From Reyranella sp. (GTDB lineage Bacteria; Pseudomonadota; Alphaproteobacteria; Reyranellales; Reyranellaceae), in the NCBI GenBank assembly GCA_030679805.1, contig JAUXST010000209.1:1-24181 (forward strand): 24,181 nucleotides of DNA, written 5' to 3'. The notes beneath the pieces are model-generated. The model saw only the letters and a program-made list of their open reading frames with translations, was not told the DNA's origin and searched no databases. The translations under genes and the position numbers were made by a program. Shown one piece after another: positions 14,089-21,249 of this stretch (positions are counted from its first letter, which is position 1; every line of letters begins with the position of its first letter).

Positions 14089-15056
14089 TTCGTTCCGTCG
14101 TTCAGGGATGCGGCTCCTATCTGCCCGACCGCGTGGTGACCAACGCCGACCTTGCCACGAAGATGGATACCTCCGACGAGTGGATCCAGCAGCGTACCGG
14201 CATTCGCCAGCGCCATATCGCTGCTGATGGCGAGCTGACGTCCCATCTTGCGATCAAGGCCTCGGAACGGGCTCTGGCCCACGCCGGCCTCAGGGCCTCC
14301 GACCTCGATCTCATCGTGCTCGCGACGGCAACGCCGGATGAGACGTTTCCCGCCACCGCAACGCGCGTGCAGGCCGAACTGGGCATGACCCGTGGCGCTG
14401 CGTTCGACGTTCAAGCCGTCTGCGCCGGTTTCGTCTATGGCCTGTCGGTGGCCGACAGCATGATCAAGACCGGTCTTGCCTCGACCGCGCTGGTGATCGG
14501 CGCCGAGACCTTCTCGCGTATCCTCGATTGGAACGACCGCGGAACCTGTGTGCTGTTCGGCGACGGCGCCGGCGCCATCGTGCTGCGTGGCGAAGAGGGC
14601 GTGGGGACGACGGCCGATCGTGGCGTGCTCGCCAACACACTTCATTCCGATGGCCGTCAGCACGATATCCTCTACGTCGACGGCGGTCCGTCCTCGACCA
14701 GGACCACCGGCTTCCTTCGTATGGAAGGCAAGGAGGTCTTCAAGCATGCCGTCATCAACATGGCGGCGGTCGTCAGTGAAGTGCTTTCCAAAGCCGGCTT
14801 CGAGACCAAGGACATTGATTGGCTGGTGCCGCACCAGGCCAACAAGCGGATCATCGATGGTACCGGCCGCAAGCTCGGCCTGCCGCCGGAACGGGTGGTC
14901 GTGACGGTAGACCGGCACGCCAACACGTCCGCGGCTTCCATTCCACTGGCGCTTGATACGGCCGTGAAGGACGGCCGTATCAAGAAGAATGACCTGCTGC
15001 TGCTTGAAGGCATCGGCGGCGGCCTGGCCTGGGGGGCCTCGCTGGTCCGCTGGTAG
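14085..15056 (+). CDS. fabH: Beta-ketoacyl-ACP synthase III
   Basis: FabH condenses acetyl-CoA with malonyl-ACP to start fatty-acid synthesis. The 323-residue protein has the full catalytic triad: C113 in FDVQAVCAGFVYG, H250 in WLVPHQANKRI and N280 in DRHANTSAASIPLAL. The opening GCGSYLPDRVVTNADL and the C-terminal EGIGGGLAWGASLVRW are also standard. The frame is open upstream within plsX, but the GTG at 14085, overlapping the plsX stop and preceded by a perfect GGAGGAG 4 nt away, gives the normal length. A 148-nt gap with a possible promoter separates it from ihfA. Confidence 0.97.
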   Translation: MIRSVVQGCGSYLPDRVVTNADLATKMDTSDEWIQQRTGIRQRHIAADGELTSHLAIKASERALAHAGLRASDLDLIVLATATPDETFPATATRVQAELGMTRGAAFDVQAVCAGFVYGLSVADSMIKTGLASTALVIGAETFSRILDWNDRGTCVLFGDGAGAIVLRGEEGVGTTADRGVLANTLHSDGRQHDILYVDGGPSSTRTTGFLRMEGKEVFKHAVINMAAVVSEVLSKAGFETKDIDWLVPHQANKRIIDGTGRKLGLPPERVVVTVDRHANTSAASIPLALDTAVKDGRIKKNDLLLLEGIGGGLAWGASLVRW

Positions 15057-15149
15057 GCCTGCACGGGCCTTCGTAGCGTTTGAAACAAAATCGTCCGCAA
15101 CGGAACGTGAACAAGCGGCGATTCAAGTCCACCCTCTATCCTACTGATA

Positions 15150-15178
15150 TTGACCGCTTTCCCACCTTAGAGTAAGGA
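15150..15178 (+). promoter_or_regulatory. Candidate ihfA promoter
   Basis: TTGACC (15150-15155) and TAAGGA (15173-15178) are 17 nt apart in the fabH-ihfA gap, which would give a leader of about 20 nt before the ihfA GTG. The -35 is strong; the -10 is weak. The spacing and position make it a reasonable candidate. Confidence 0.4.
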
Positions 15179-15204
15179 TTAAGCGGGGAAGGAAGGGTAC
15201 CGGA

Positions 15205-15510
15205 GTGGAAGGCCGGACTATCACACGCGCCGATCTGAGCGAGTCCGTGTTCCAGGAAGTGGGACTGTCTCGCAACGAGTCCAGCGATCTCGTGGAGACG
15301 ATCCTCTCCGAGGTCGTGGAGGCGCTGGCGCGTGGCGAGTCGGTGAAGATCTCGTCTTTCGGGAGTTTCACCGTCCGCGACAAGGGACAGCGCGTGGGCC
15401 GCAATCCGAAGACAGGGCAGGAGGTTCCGATCCTGCCGCGGCGTGTGCTCGTCTTCCGAGCGTCGAACGTCCTCAAGTCTTTGATCAATGGGGCGCCCGG
15501 CGAGAACTAA
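15205..15510 (+). CDS. ihfA: Integration host factor subunit alpha
   Basis: A 101-residue member of the HU/IHF family, the DNA-bending subunit that pairs with IHF-beta. TITRADLSESVF (5-16) begins the helical dimer body; ISSFGSFTVRDKGQRVGRNPKTGQ (49-72) holds the beta arm with the intercalating proline P68 in GRNPKTG; EVPILPRRVLVFRAS is the typical arm return of IhfA rather than HU. The GTG at 15205 follows GGAAGG at about 9 nt. The gene is 31 nt before the MerR-type gene, an arrangement conserved across alphaproteobacteria. Confidence 0.94.
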   Translation: MEGRTITRADLSESVFQEVGLSRNESSDLVETILSEVVEALARGESVKISSFGSFTVRDKGQRVGRNPKTGQEVPILPRRVLVFRASNVLKSLINGAPGEN

Positions 15511-15541
15511 GGGGCAGTTGGGGAAATGCGGGGGATTTGTC

Positions 15542-16075
15542 ATGGCCGTTTCGGCTCAGGCCGTCGAAAGACGAGTTGAAAAGTCGGCGCAGGCGTTTCG
15601 CACGATCAGCGAAGTCGCGGCCGAACTGGATGTGCCACAGCACGTGCTGCGGTTCTGGGAAAGCAAGTTCAGCCAGGTCCGTCCGCTCAAGCGCGGTGGC
15701 GGGCGGCGCTACTATCGCCCGGAGGACATCGATCTCCTGCGCCGTATCCGCACGTTGCTCTACGATGACGGCTACACCATCAAGGGCGTGCAGCGCCTTC
15801 TGAAGGAGAGCCGTGGTCGCCTGCCGCAGCAGCAGCGCTTCGACCTTGCGGCAGAAAGTGCGCTGGAAAGCCTGCGCATTGTGTCGGCCCGTGCCGAGGC
15901 CATGACCGGCGGCGCTGCGCGCCAGCCATTGCCGCGAACCGGCCCGCAGCCGTCAACCACGACGCCACGAGCCACCATGCTCGATTTGCACAAGCGCCGC
16001 GAAATCGAAACGGTGCTGGAAGATCTCGAACAAGCGCTGACGCAGCTGCGTACCACGCTGAAGGCGCAGAACTAG
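15542..16075 (+). CDS. MerR family transcriptional regulator (IHF-linked type)
   Basis: A 177-residue regulator. The winged helix-turn-helix covers about residues 19-88: FRTISEVAAELDVPQHVLRFWESKF, then RGGGRRYYRPEDIDLLRRI and LLYDDGYTIKGVQRLLKE. A low-complexity, Pro/Thr-rich linker (about 125-155) leads to a short C-terminal helix (REIETVLEDLEQALTQLRTTL) that probably dimerises. There are no clustered cysteines of the metal-sensing MerR kind, so the effector is unknown. The ATG at 15542 is preceded by GCGGGGGA; an upstream in-frame ATG at 15488 overlaps the end of ihfA and is less likely. Homologues next to ihfA are common but mostly uncharacterised. Confidence 0.88.
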   Translation: MAVSAQAVERRVEKSAQAFRTISEVAAELDVPQHVLRFWESKFSQVRPLKRGGGRRYYRPEDIDLLRRIRTLLYDDGYTIKGVQRLLKESRGRLPQQQRFDLAAESALESLRIVSARAEAMTGGAARQPLPRTGPQPSTTTPRATMLDLHKRREIETVLEDLEQALTQLRTTLKAQN

Positions 16076-16088
16076 ACGGCGCCTGGAT

Positions 16089-16106
16089 TGCCGCCGGGGG
16101 GCGGCA
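16089..16106 (+). other. GC-rich hairpin after the MerR-type gene
   Basis: TGCCGCC (16089-16095) and GGCGGCA (16100-16106) form a perfect 7-bp stem with a GGGG loop, 14 nt after the stop. No T tract follows directly, so termination is uncertain. Confidence 0.35.
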
Positions 16107-16264
16107 TGTCAGGCTCTGAAACGCGCTTTCCGTCGAACGACCAGATCGGGTAGTTATCGCAAGAAACGGCGGTAACCACTTGGTTTTTCGGGGTTTTTTA
16201 CCAAACAGGGACATACTGAAGGTAAGAGACCGTTGTGCCGGCATCGTCAGAGGGGGACGCCGCC

Positions 16265-16570
16265 GTGTTTGCCAGCCGTACTTTCACACACCGCCAAGCG
16301 CAGCCGCTTGATATTTTATCGCTGAATGACAATGAGTTGGAAGGTGACCTTCCGACACTTGTCGAGCTTCTCTATCTGCATCGCGGCCTCGCCCAGGCGG
16401 GTGGCAAGCTGCCGTTGTTCGACCTCGACGGCCAGTATGTCGATGCCGCCATCGTGCGTCGCTGCGTCGACCGGGGCTGGGCCGAGCCCTGGTTCAACAA
16501 TCCGCTGAAGCCGGACTGGCTGGTCTGCAAGCTCACCGAGGCGGGTCGGCGGGTCGCCGCACAGCTGTAG
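16265..16570 (+). CDS. Small conserved-looking protein of unknown function
   Basis: I do not recognise this gene. The product is 101 residues from the GTG at 16265 (AGAGGGGGA about 8 nt upstream) or 111 residues from an in-frame GTG at 16235. The core LPTLVELLYLHRGLAQAGGKLPLFDLDGQYVDAAIVRRCVDRGWAEPWFNNP is amphipathic and well ordered, and the end (WLVCKLTEAGRRVAAQL) resembles the last helix of small winged-helix proteins, where LTxxGR is a familiar pattern; that is only an impression. No signal or membrane segment. Codon use fits the region. Its 3' end overlaps the convergent MFS gene by 38 bp. Confidence 0.65.
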   Translation: MFASRTFTHRQAQPLDILSLNDNELEGDLPTLVELLYLHRGLAQAGGKLPLFDLDGQYVDAAIVRRCVDRGWAEPWFNNPLKPDWLVCKLTEAGRRVAAQL

Positions 16571-17759
16571 CGCGGCCGGCGATCACAGCCGCCACGACCA
16601 GTAGCAGGGCGGCGAGCAGGTAGGGCGCGCCGGGCAGCTGGGGGCGGCCCGGTATCGGCTCGATGAAGTAGGCGAAGGTGACAGCGAAGAGTCCGGGGGC
16701 GACAAGACCGGCGATGCTCATCAGCGCGGTATTGGCCCCTTGGAGCTGTCCCTGTTCGGAGGGCCCGACCAGGCGGCTCATGAGGCCTTGCGAGGCGGGA
16801 CCCGCCAAACCCCACAACGACATCACCGGCACGCCGATCCAGAACCACAGACCGTTTGGTGCGAGGCCGTAGATCGCCATTCCAACGGCACCGAACAGCA
16901 GGCCTACGATCATCGCCCAACGCTCGCCGAGGCGTGCCACGGCAGGACCGACCAGCAGTCCTTGCACGACGGCGGAGCAGACACCGACGCCGGCAAGGGT
17001 GAAGCCCACGATCTCCTCGCCCCAGCCGTAGCGATAGGCGCCATAGAGAACGAACACCGTTGGCAGCACGTGATGGGCGACTTGTCCGAAGAAGTTGGCG
17101 GCGGCGAGGCCCAGGAGCTGGGTCTGGGATCGCAGCAGGGCGAGCGAGCCCAGCGGGCTGGCGCGCTTCCACGAGAAGGCCATGCGCCGTTCGGGTGGCA
17201 GCGATTCGGGTAGCACGAACCAGCCGAAGGCCGCGTTCGTCAGGCAAGCCGCCGCCGATACCCAGAACGGCAGGCGGGGATCGAGGCCGCCCAACAGGCC
17301 GCCGATCGCGGGGCCCAGCACGAAGCCCAGTCCGAAGGCAATGCCGACGATGCCGAACGCCTTGGCGCGACCGGCCGGCGGCGTCACGTCGGCAATGTAG
17401 GCGAAGGCGGTGCTGATCGTGGCGGCAGTGATGCCGGAGATGACGCGGCCCACGAACAGCAGGACGAGCGAGGGGGCGAGCGCCATGAAGACGTAGTCGA
17501 GGCCGAGGCCCAGGCACGACAGCAGGATCACCGGCCGCCGGCCGTAGCGGTCGCTGAGCGCGCCGAGCAGCGGCGAACTGATGAATTGCATGGCGCCCCA
17601 CACCGTGGCGAACAGGCCGAACACCTCGGCGGCGCCGGCGATGTTGCCCTCCATGAAGCCCAGTACGATCCGCGGCAGTACCGGGATCATCACGCCGAGC
17701 GCCAGCACGTCGAGCGTCACGGTGCAGAATATGAAGGCAAGCGCGCGCCGCGTGTTCAT
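16533..17759 (-). CDS. TetA-like MFS drug exporter
   Basis: A 408-residue, 12-helix antiporter of the tetracycline/multidrug H+ antiporter branch of the MFS. The first helix reads TLDVLALGVMIPVLPRI (15-31) with the membrane-embedded acidic residue D17, and motif A is intact as LLGALSDRYGRRPVILL (64-80). IADVTPPAGRAKAFGIVGIAFGLGFVLGPAIGGLLG contains motif C, the antiporter signature. Substrate cannot be told from sequence; homologues are often annotated tetracycline resistance MFS without proven activity. It begins 35 nt after the tRNA-Pro gene on the same strand, so transcripts could be shared, and its end overlaps the convergent small gene by 38 bp. Confidence 0.9.
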   Translation of the reverse strand: MNTRRALAFIFCTVTLDVLALGVMIPVLPRIVLGFMEGNIAGAAEVFGLFATVWGAMQFISSPLLGALSDRYGRRPVILLSCLGLGLDYVFMALAPSLVLLFVGRVISGITAATISTAFAYIADVTPPAGRAKAFGIVGIAFGLGFVLGPAIGGLLGGLDPRLPFWVSAAACLTNAAFGWFVLPESLPPERRMAFSWKRASPLGSLALLRSQTQLLGLAAANFFGQVAHHVLPTVFVLYGAYRYGWGEEIVGFTLAGVGVCSAVVQGLLVGPAVARLGERWAMIVGLLFGAVGMAIYGLAPNGLWFWIGVPVMSLWGLAGPASQGLMSRLVGPSEQGQLQGANTALMSIAGLVAPGLFAVTFAYFIEPIPGRPQLPGAPYLLAALLLVVAAVIAGRATAVRRPADPPR

Positions 17760-17794
17760 CGCGATAGCAAATGAAAGAACAAGGGGAAGGAAAT

Positions 17795-17871
17795 TGGTCG
17801 GGGCGACAGGATTTGAACCTGCGACCCCCAGTCCCCCAGACTGATGCGCTACCAGGCTGCGCTACGCCCCG
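17795..17871 (-). tRNA. tRNA-Pro (anticodon GGG)
   Basis: Reading the minus strand, a complete 77-nt cloverleaf folds: acceptor CGGGGCG/CGCCCCG, D arm GCGC-loop-GCGC, anticodon stem TCAGT/ACTGG with loop CTGGGGG (anticodon GGG), a 5-nt variable loop and T arm GCAGG-TTCAAAT-CCTGT. The discriminator is A and CCA is encoded. It decodes CCC/CCU proline codons. Confidence 0.96.
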
Positions 17872-17903
17872 ACCGGTGCCGCGGCAGGCGCCGCGGCAGG
17901 GGG

Positions 17904-17932
17904 CTTTAGCGCGAATGGCAGCGATGCCGCAA
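17904..17932 (-). promoter_or_regulatory. Candidate tRNA-Pro promoter
   Basis: On the minus strand TTGCGG (17932-17927) and CTAAAG (17909-17904) are 17 nt apart, placing a start about 26 nt before the tRNA 5' end. The -35 overlaps a 16-bp perfect palindrome (17928-17943). Confidence 0.42.
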
Positions 17933-17943
17933 GCCGGCTTGCG
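17928..17943. repeat. 16-bp perfect palindrome
   Basis: CGCAAGCCGGCTTGCG reads the same on both strands. It lies between tRNA-Pro and the plus-strand MFS gene, 30 nt before the latter's ATG and over the -35 of the proposed tRNA promoter. Confidence 0.6.
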
Positions 17944-17973
17944 TCGCAGGGGGCAGGGCGGATACAGAATTCC

Positions 17974-19260
17974 ATGAATTCGCCCGACTCTGGCCGCGAC
18001 CCTGGCCCCGACCCTGGCCGACGCGTCCTGCTGTTTTCCTCGATCGGCCATGCGCTGATGCACCTGATGACGGCGTTTTATGCCGTGATCGTGCTCACAC
18101 TCGCCATCGCCTGGAAGCTGCCGGCCGAGGATCTGCTCCGCCTCTACGCGCCGGCCAGCGTCCTGCTGGGAGTCATGTCGCTGCCCGCCGGCTGGGCGTC
18201 GGACCGATTTGGCGCGCCGGCCATGATGGTGGCGATGTTCGTGGGCCTCGGCCTGTCGTCGATCGCCTGCGGCTTGGTACCGACCGGCGACACCTTTGCG
18301 CTGTCGCTGGCGCTCTGCGGTATCGGGACGTTCGGCGCCATCTATCATTCCGTCGGCATCGGCTGGGTCATCCGCACCGCCCGGGAGCAAGGACACGCCA
18401 TGGGCGTGAACGGCCTGTGGGGCAGCGCGGGCCTCGCCCTCTACGGCATCGTGCCCGGGGTGCTGATCACGCTCGCCTCGTGGCGCGCGGCCTTCATCGT
18501 GCCCGGCGTCGTCTGCCTCGCCGTAGGTGCCGTCCTTCTCGTCGAGATCGGGCGCGGTCGGATCGGCGACCGGCCGATGCCGGAGACACCTGGGGTCGAG
18601 GTCGGCCGAGGCAACTTCTGGCGGGTCTTCTCCGTGCTCTCGGTCACCATGGCGCTCGAGGGCATCACCTGGGCCGCGGTGATGTATGGCGCCGCGCTCG
18701 TCTTCCAATCGCGCCTTGGCGACCAGATCGCCTGGCTGCGCGACGGCCTCGCTTCGTGGGGTGTCGTCACGCAGGCGGTGCTGTGGGTCGGGCTCGCGAC
18801 CTCGATGATCTACATCGTCTCGGGCGTGGCGCAGTACGCCATGGGCCGGCGCATCATCGATCGCTATCCGTTGAAGACGACCTATGTCGTGGCTTCAGCG
18901 CTGCAGATCGGCGCCATGCTGGCGCTGGCCATGGGCAACGGCTACGTAGCGCTGGCCGGTGCCATCGGCTCGGCCGTGCTGAGTTCGGCCGCGGGCCCGG
19001 TCGAGAACATCCTGATCGCGCGCTATACGCCCAGCCGCTATCACGGCCTGGGCTTCGGCGCCAAGTTCGTCGTATCGCTCGGCGCCAGCCCGTTCGCCAT
19101 ACTGGCCATCGCCTGGGTGCGCGAGAGCACGGGCAGCCTGGAGCCGTTGTTCCTCGGCCTCGCCGCCACGTCAGTCGTGATCACGCTGGTGGCGCTGCTG
19201 CTGCCAGGCGCCGAGCGCGCCCGATCGCAAGCCTACTTGGTCGAACGGGCCGCCTTGTAG
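17974..19260 (+). CDS. MFS transporter, substrate unknown
   Basis: A 428-residue membrane protein with about 12 hydrophobic segments after a short Asp/Pro/Gly tail (residues 4-16, from a small in-frame repeat of GACCCTGGCC). A motif-A-like loop PAGWASDRFGAPAMM (71-85) and a central FGAIYHSVGIGWVIRTAREQGHAMGVNG stretch recall the fosmidomycin-resistance (Fsr) group, where a histidine in AxxHPxG is conserved; here H-S replaces H-P, so this is only a hint. The ATG at 17974 lacks a good ribosome binding site; an upstream in-frame start was not found. The stop lies inside the end of the convergent GST gene (28-bp overlap). Confidence 0.85.
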   Translation: MNSPDSGRDPGPDPGRRVLLFSSIGHALMHLMTAFYAVIVLTLAIAWKLPAEDLLRLYAPASVLLGVMSLPAGWASDRFGAPAMMVAMFVGLGLSSIACGLVPTGDTFALSLALCGIGTFGAIYHSVGIGWVIRTAREQGHAMGVNGLWGSAGLALYGIVPGVLITLASWRAAFIVPGVVCLAVGAVLLVEIGRGRIGDRPMPETPGVEVGRGNFWRVFSVLSVTMALEGITWAAVMYGAALVFQSRLGDQIAWLRDGLASWGVVTQAVLWVGLATSMIYIVSGVAQYAMGRRIIDRYPLKTTYVVASALQIGAMLALAMGNGYVALAGAIGSAVLSSAAGPVENILIARYTPSRYHGLGFGAKFVVSLGASPFAILAIAWVRESTGSLEPLFLGLAATSVVITLVALLLPGAERARSQAYLVERAAL

Positions 19261-19841
19261 GCCGGACGCGAGAGACAGCGGTCGAGCCACGCGCCGACAT
19301 TGGGGAAGGGCACGAAGTCGAACTTGATCGGCTTGGCCCAGCTCAGGATCGAGGCGAGGTTCAGGTCGGCCACGGTGAAGGTCGATCCCAGCAGATAGTC
19401 GCGGCCCTGCAGCGCGGCGTTCAGCACGCCGAACGGCTTGGGCAACGCCTTCAGGGCATCGGCCACGGCCTCGGGCTTTCGCTTGTCGGGCGCGGTCATG
19501 AACATGTCGATGAGCACAGTGAGCAGCGGCTTCTCGACTTCGGTCATGCCCCAGAAGCTCCACTGATGGCAGAACGCCTGGTCCTCGAGACTGGCCGGCA
19601 GGAACCCGTCCTTGTTGTGCTTGGCCGCGAGATAGAGATTGATCGCCATCGATTCGAACAACTTGAAGTCGCCGTCGACCAGCGTCGGCACCTTGCCGTT
19701 GGGATTGATCTTGAGATAGTCGGCGCTCTTCAGGTCCTTCATTTCGAGCGCCACGTGCTCGAACGGAATGCCGAGTTCGTGCACGATCCAGAGAGCACGC
19801 GCCGCGCGCGACGCCGCGGGTCCATAAATCTTGATCGTCAC
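19233..19841 (-). CDS. Glutathione S-transferase family protein
   Basis: A 202-residue GST. The thioredoxin-like N-terminal domain (1-80) has the GPAASRAARALWIVHELGI helix, the NGKVPTLVDGDFKLFESMAINLYLA segment with the cis-proline (VPTL) and the glutathione-binding ES pair; the helical C-terminal domain contains LLGSTFTVADLNLASIL, the N-capping box of GSTs. The likely catalytic residue is a serine near position 11, as in theta/beta-like classes, but this is not certain. The GTG at 19841 has GGGGAGA about 6 nt upstream; a TTG five codons earlier is less likely. It is the last of three same-strand genes after metY and the Rieske oxygenase, with a 60-nt gap. Confidence 0.92.
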   Translation of the reverse strand: MTIKIYGPAASRAARALWIVHELGIPFEHVALEMKDLKSADYLKINPNGKVPTLVDGDFKLFESMAINLYLAAKHNKDGFLPASLEDQAFCHQWSFWGMTEVEKPLLTVLIDMFMTAPDKRKPEAVADALKALPKPFGVLNAALQGRDYLLGSTFTVADLNLASILSWAKPIKFDFVPFPNVGAWLDRCLSRPAYKAARSTK

Positions 19842-19901
19842 TGAGAGTCTCCCCAAGAAATCATCGGGCCGACGATAATGGAGCGGGCCGATCCGGTCTA
19901 A

Positions 19902-21239
19902 CTATTCTCCCAGCCCGTATTCGGCCCCGACGTAGCCGTGCGGGTGACCGAACCGCTCTGTCATCACCGCGGCGAGATCCTTGTCCACGCCGGCGATCCA
20001 GCCGCCCGCGCGTACCGCATAGCGCGTCGATGCAGAGACCGCCTTCGGCTGCTCGCCCCGTTGCAGGGCCCGTGCGGCGCCCATCACCAGCTTGCGAAAC
20101 TCGACGATGCCGATGTCGGTCGGACCGAGGTGCTCGCGGGTCCGGTCCTGGATCGCACCCTGGCTGTCCTGGATCGCGGCGTCCTGATCGGACACGCCGC
20201 TGATGCCGGTATAGCTCAGCGTCTTCTGCAGCTCGCGGTCGATCATGTAGTCGTTGCCGATGTTGCGCTTCGGCACGTAGTTCTCGTCGATCTCGGCGTG
20301 GAGGCTGAGGCCCGAGGCATACTTGGTGCGCTCGGCGTTGCTGAGCGGACGGTCCGGCGTCCAGCTGTAGGTATAGACCCAGCATTTCGTGTCATCGACC
20401 GGCACCCAGGTCTGGCCGTGATAGACCTCGCCGGGGAAGGCGACCGGCACCAGGGCGTGATTGGGCGCGAGATACTGGGCGATGCGCCAATAGAGATCGG
20501 TCGAGTCGGTCTTGCGACCGGCGGCGATCACCAGGCCGGCGTCGTGGCCCTGGATCTTGAACTTCGGCCGCGGATCGTCGGTCACCCAGCGCATGCGGTC
20601 GCTCAAACCCGATTCCTGGCCGATCGCCGACGTCTTGCGCAGGATATCGAGCTTGATCGTCTCGTCCTTGGTCGGGATGGCGTGCAGGAAGGAGAAGTGG
20701 GCGGTGTCGATGGCGCCCTCAAGACTCTGCACCCAGTTGCAGTCCTGCCACTTCTTGGAGACGTAGCGGTGCGCGGCCGGAACGAGCCCGAGTTCGAGCT
20801 GCGGCAGCTCCGGCATGTTCTCGCGTGGGCCCATGTAGACCCAGATCATGTCGCCCCATTCGCGCACCGGATAGGCCAGCAGCTTGATCGTGTCCTTGTA
20901 CGAGGACTCCGGCGGCGAGGTCGGCAGGTCGACGCAGTTGCCGTCGACGTCGAACTTCCAGCCATGGAACGAACAGCGCAGGCCGCACTCCTCGTTGCGG
21001 CCGTAGTAGAGATTGGCGCCGCGGTGCGGACAGTGCTGCTCGACGATGCCGACACGTCCGTCGGTCTGCCGGAAGGCCAGCAGCTCCTCGCCCAGGATCT
21101 TGATCTTCTTCGGCGGCCCGTCGCGCTCGGGCAATTCCGCCGACAGAAGCGCCGGCATCCAGAAGCGGCGCAGCAGCTCGCCCATCGGCGTGCCGTTGGC
21201 GCTGCGGGTCAGGAATTCGTTGTCCGCTTGGCTTAGCAT
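19902..21239 (-). CDS. Rieske non-heme iron oxygenase, alpha subunit (phthalate dioxygenase-like)
   Basis: A 445-residue oxygenase component. The Rieske [2Fe-2S] ligands are C70/H72 (HCPHRGANL) and C89/H92 (RCSFHGWKF); the mononuclear iron site is in SLEGAIDTAHFSFLHA with D178, H181 and H186. The tail DQDAAIQDSQGAIQDRTREHLGPTDIGIVEFRKLV is typical of the phthalate 4,5-dioxygenase / O-demethylase branch. Such enzymes hydroxylate or demethylate aromatic acids using electrons from a separate reductase; none is in this window. The ATG at 21239 follows GAGGAAACG; the longer frame only runs into the end of metY. It starts 10 nt after metY, so co-transcription is likely. The substrate is unknown. 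Confidence 0.93.
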   Translation of the reverse strand: MLSQADNEFLTRSANGTPMGELLRRFWMPALLSAELPERDGPPKKIKILGEELLAFRQTDGRVGIVEQHCPHRGANLYYGRNEECGLRCSFHGWKFDVDGNCVDLPTSPPESSYKDTIKLLAYPVREWGDMIWVYMGPRENMPELPQLELGLVPAAHRYVSKKWQDCNWVQSLEGAIDTAHFSFLHAIPTKDETIKLDILRKTSAIGQESGLSDRMRWVTDDPRPKFKIQGHDAGLVIAAGRKTDSTDLYWRIAQYLAPNHALVPVAFPGEVYHGQTWVPVDDTKCWVYTYSWTPDRPLSNAERTKYASGLSLHAEIDENYVPKRNIGNDYMIDRELQKTLSYTGISGVSDQDAAIQDSQGAIQDRTREHLGPTDIGIVEFRKLVMGAARALQRGEQPKAVSASTRYAVRAGGWIAGVDKDLAAVMTERFGHPHGYVGAEYGLGE

Positions 21240-21249
21240 CGTTTCCTCT

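Noticed and set aside
17795..17871. tRNA-Pro as an integration (att) site for a mobile element
   Set aside because: No integrase, no repeat of the tRNA 3' end and no foreign-looking composition were seen next to it.
17967..17981. GAATTC on both sides of the MFS start codon
   Set aside because: Two hexamers with a 3-nt spacer are too short to mean more than chance; no further symmetry.
16372..18708. 778-codon minus-strand open frame spanning the exporter, the tRNA and part of the plus-strand MFS gene
   Set aside because: It runs through a tRNA gene and two real genes in the wrong frame and has shadow-like composition.
19938..21236. 432-codon plus-strand open frame opposite the Rieske gene
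   Set aside because: Arg/Asp/Val/His-rich shadow of the minus-strand oxygenase, whose metal ligands are intact.
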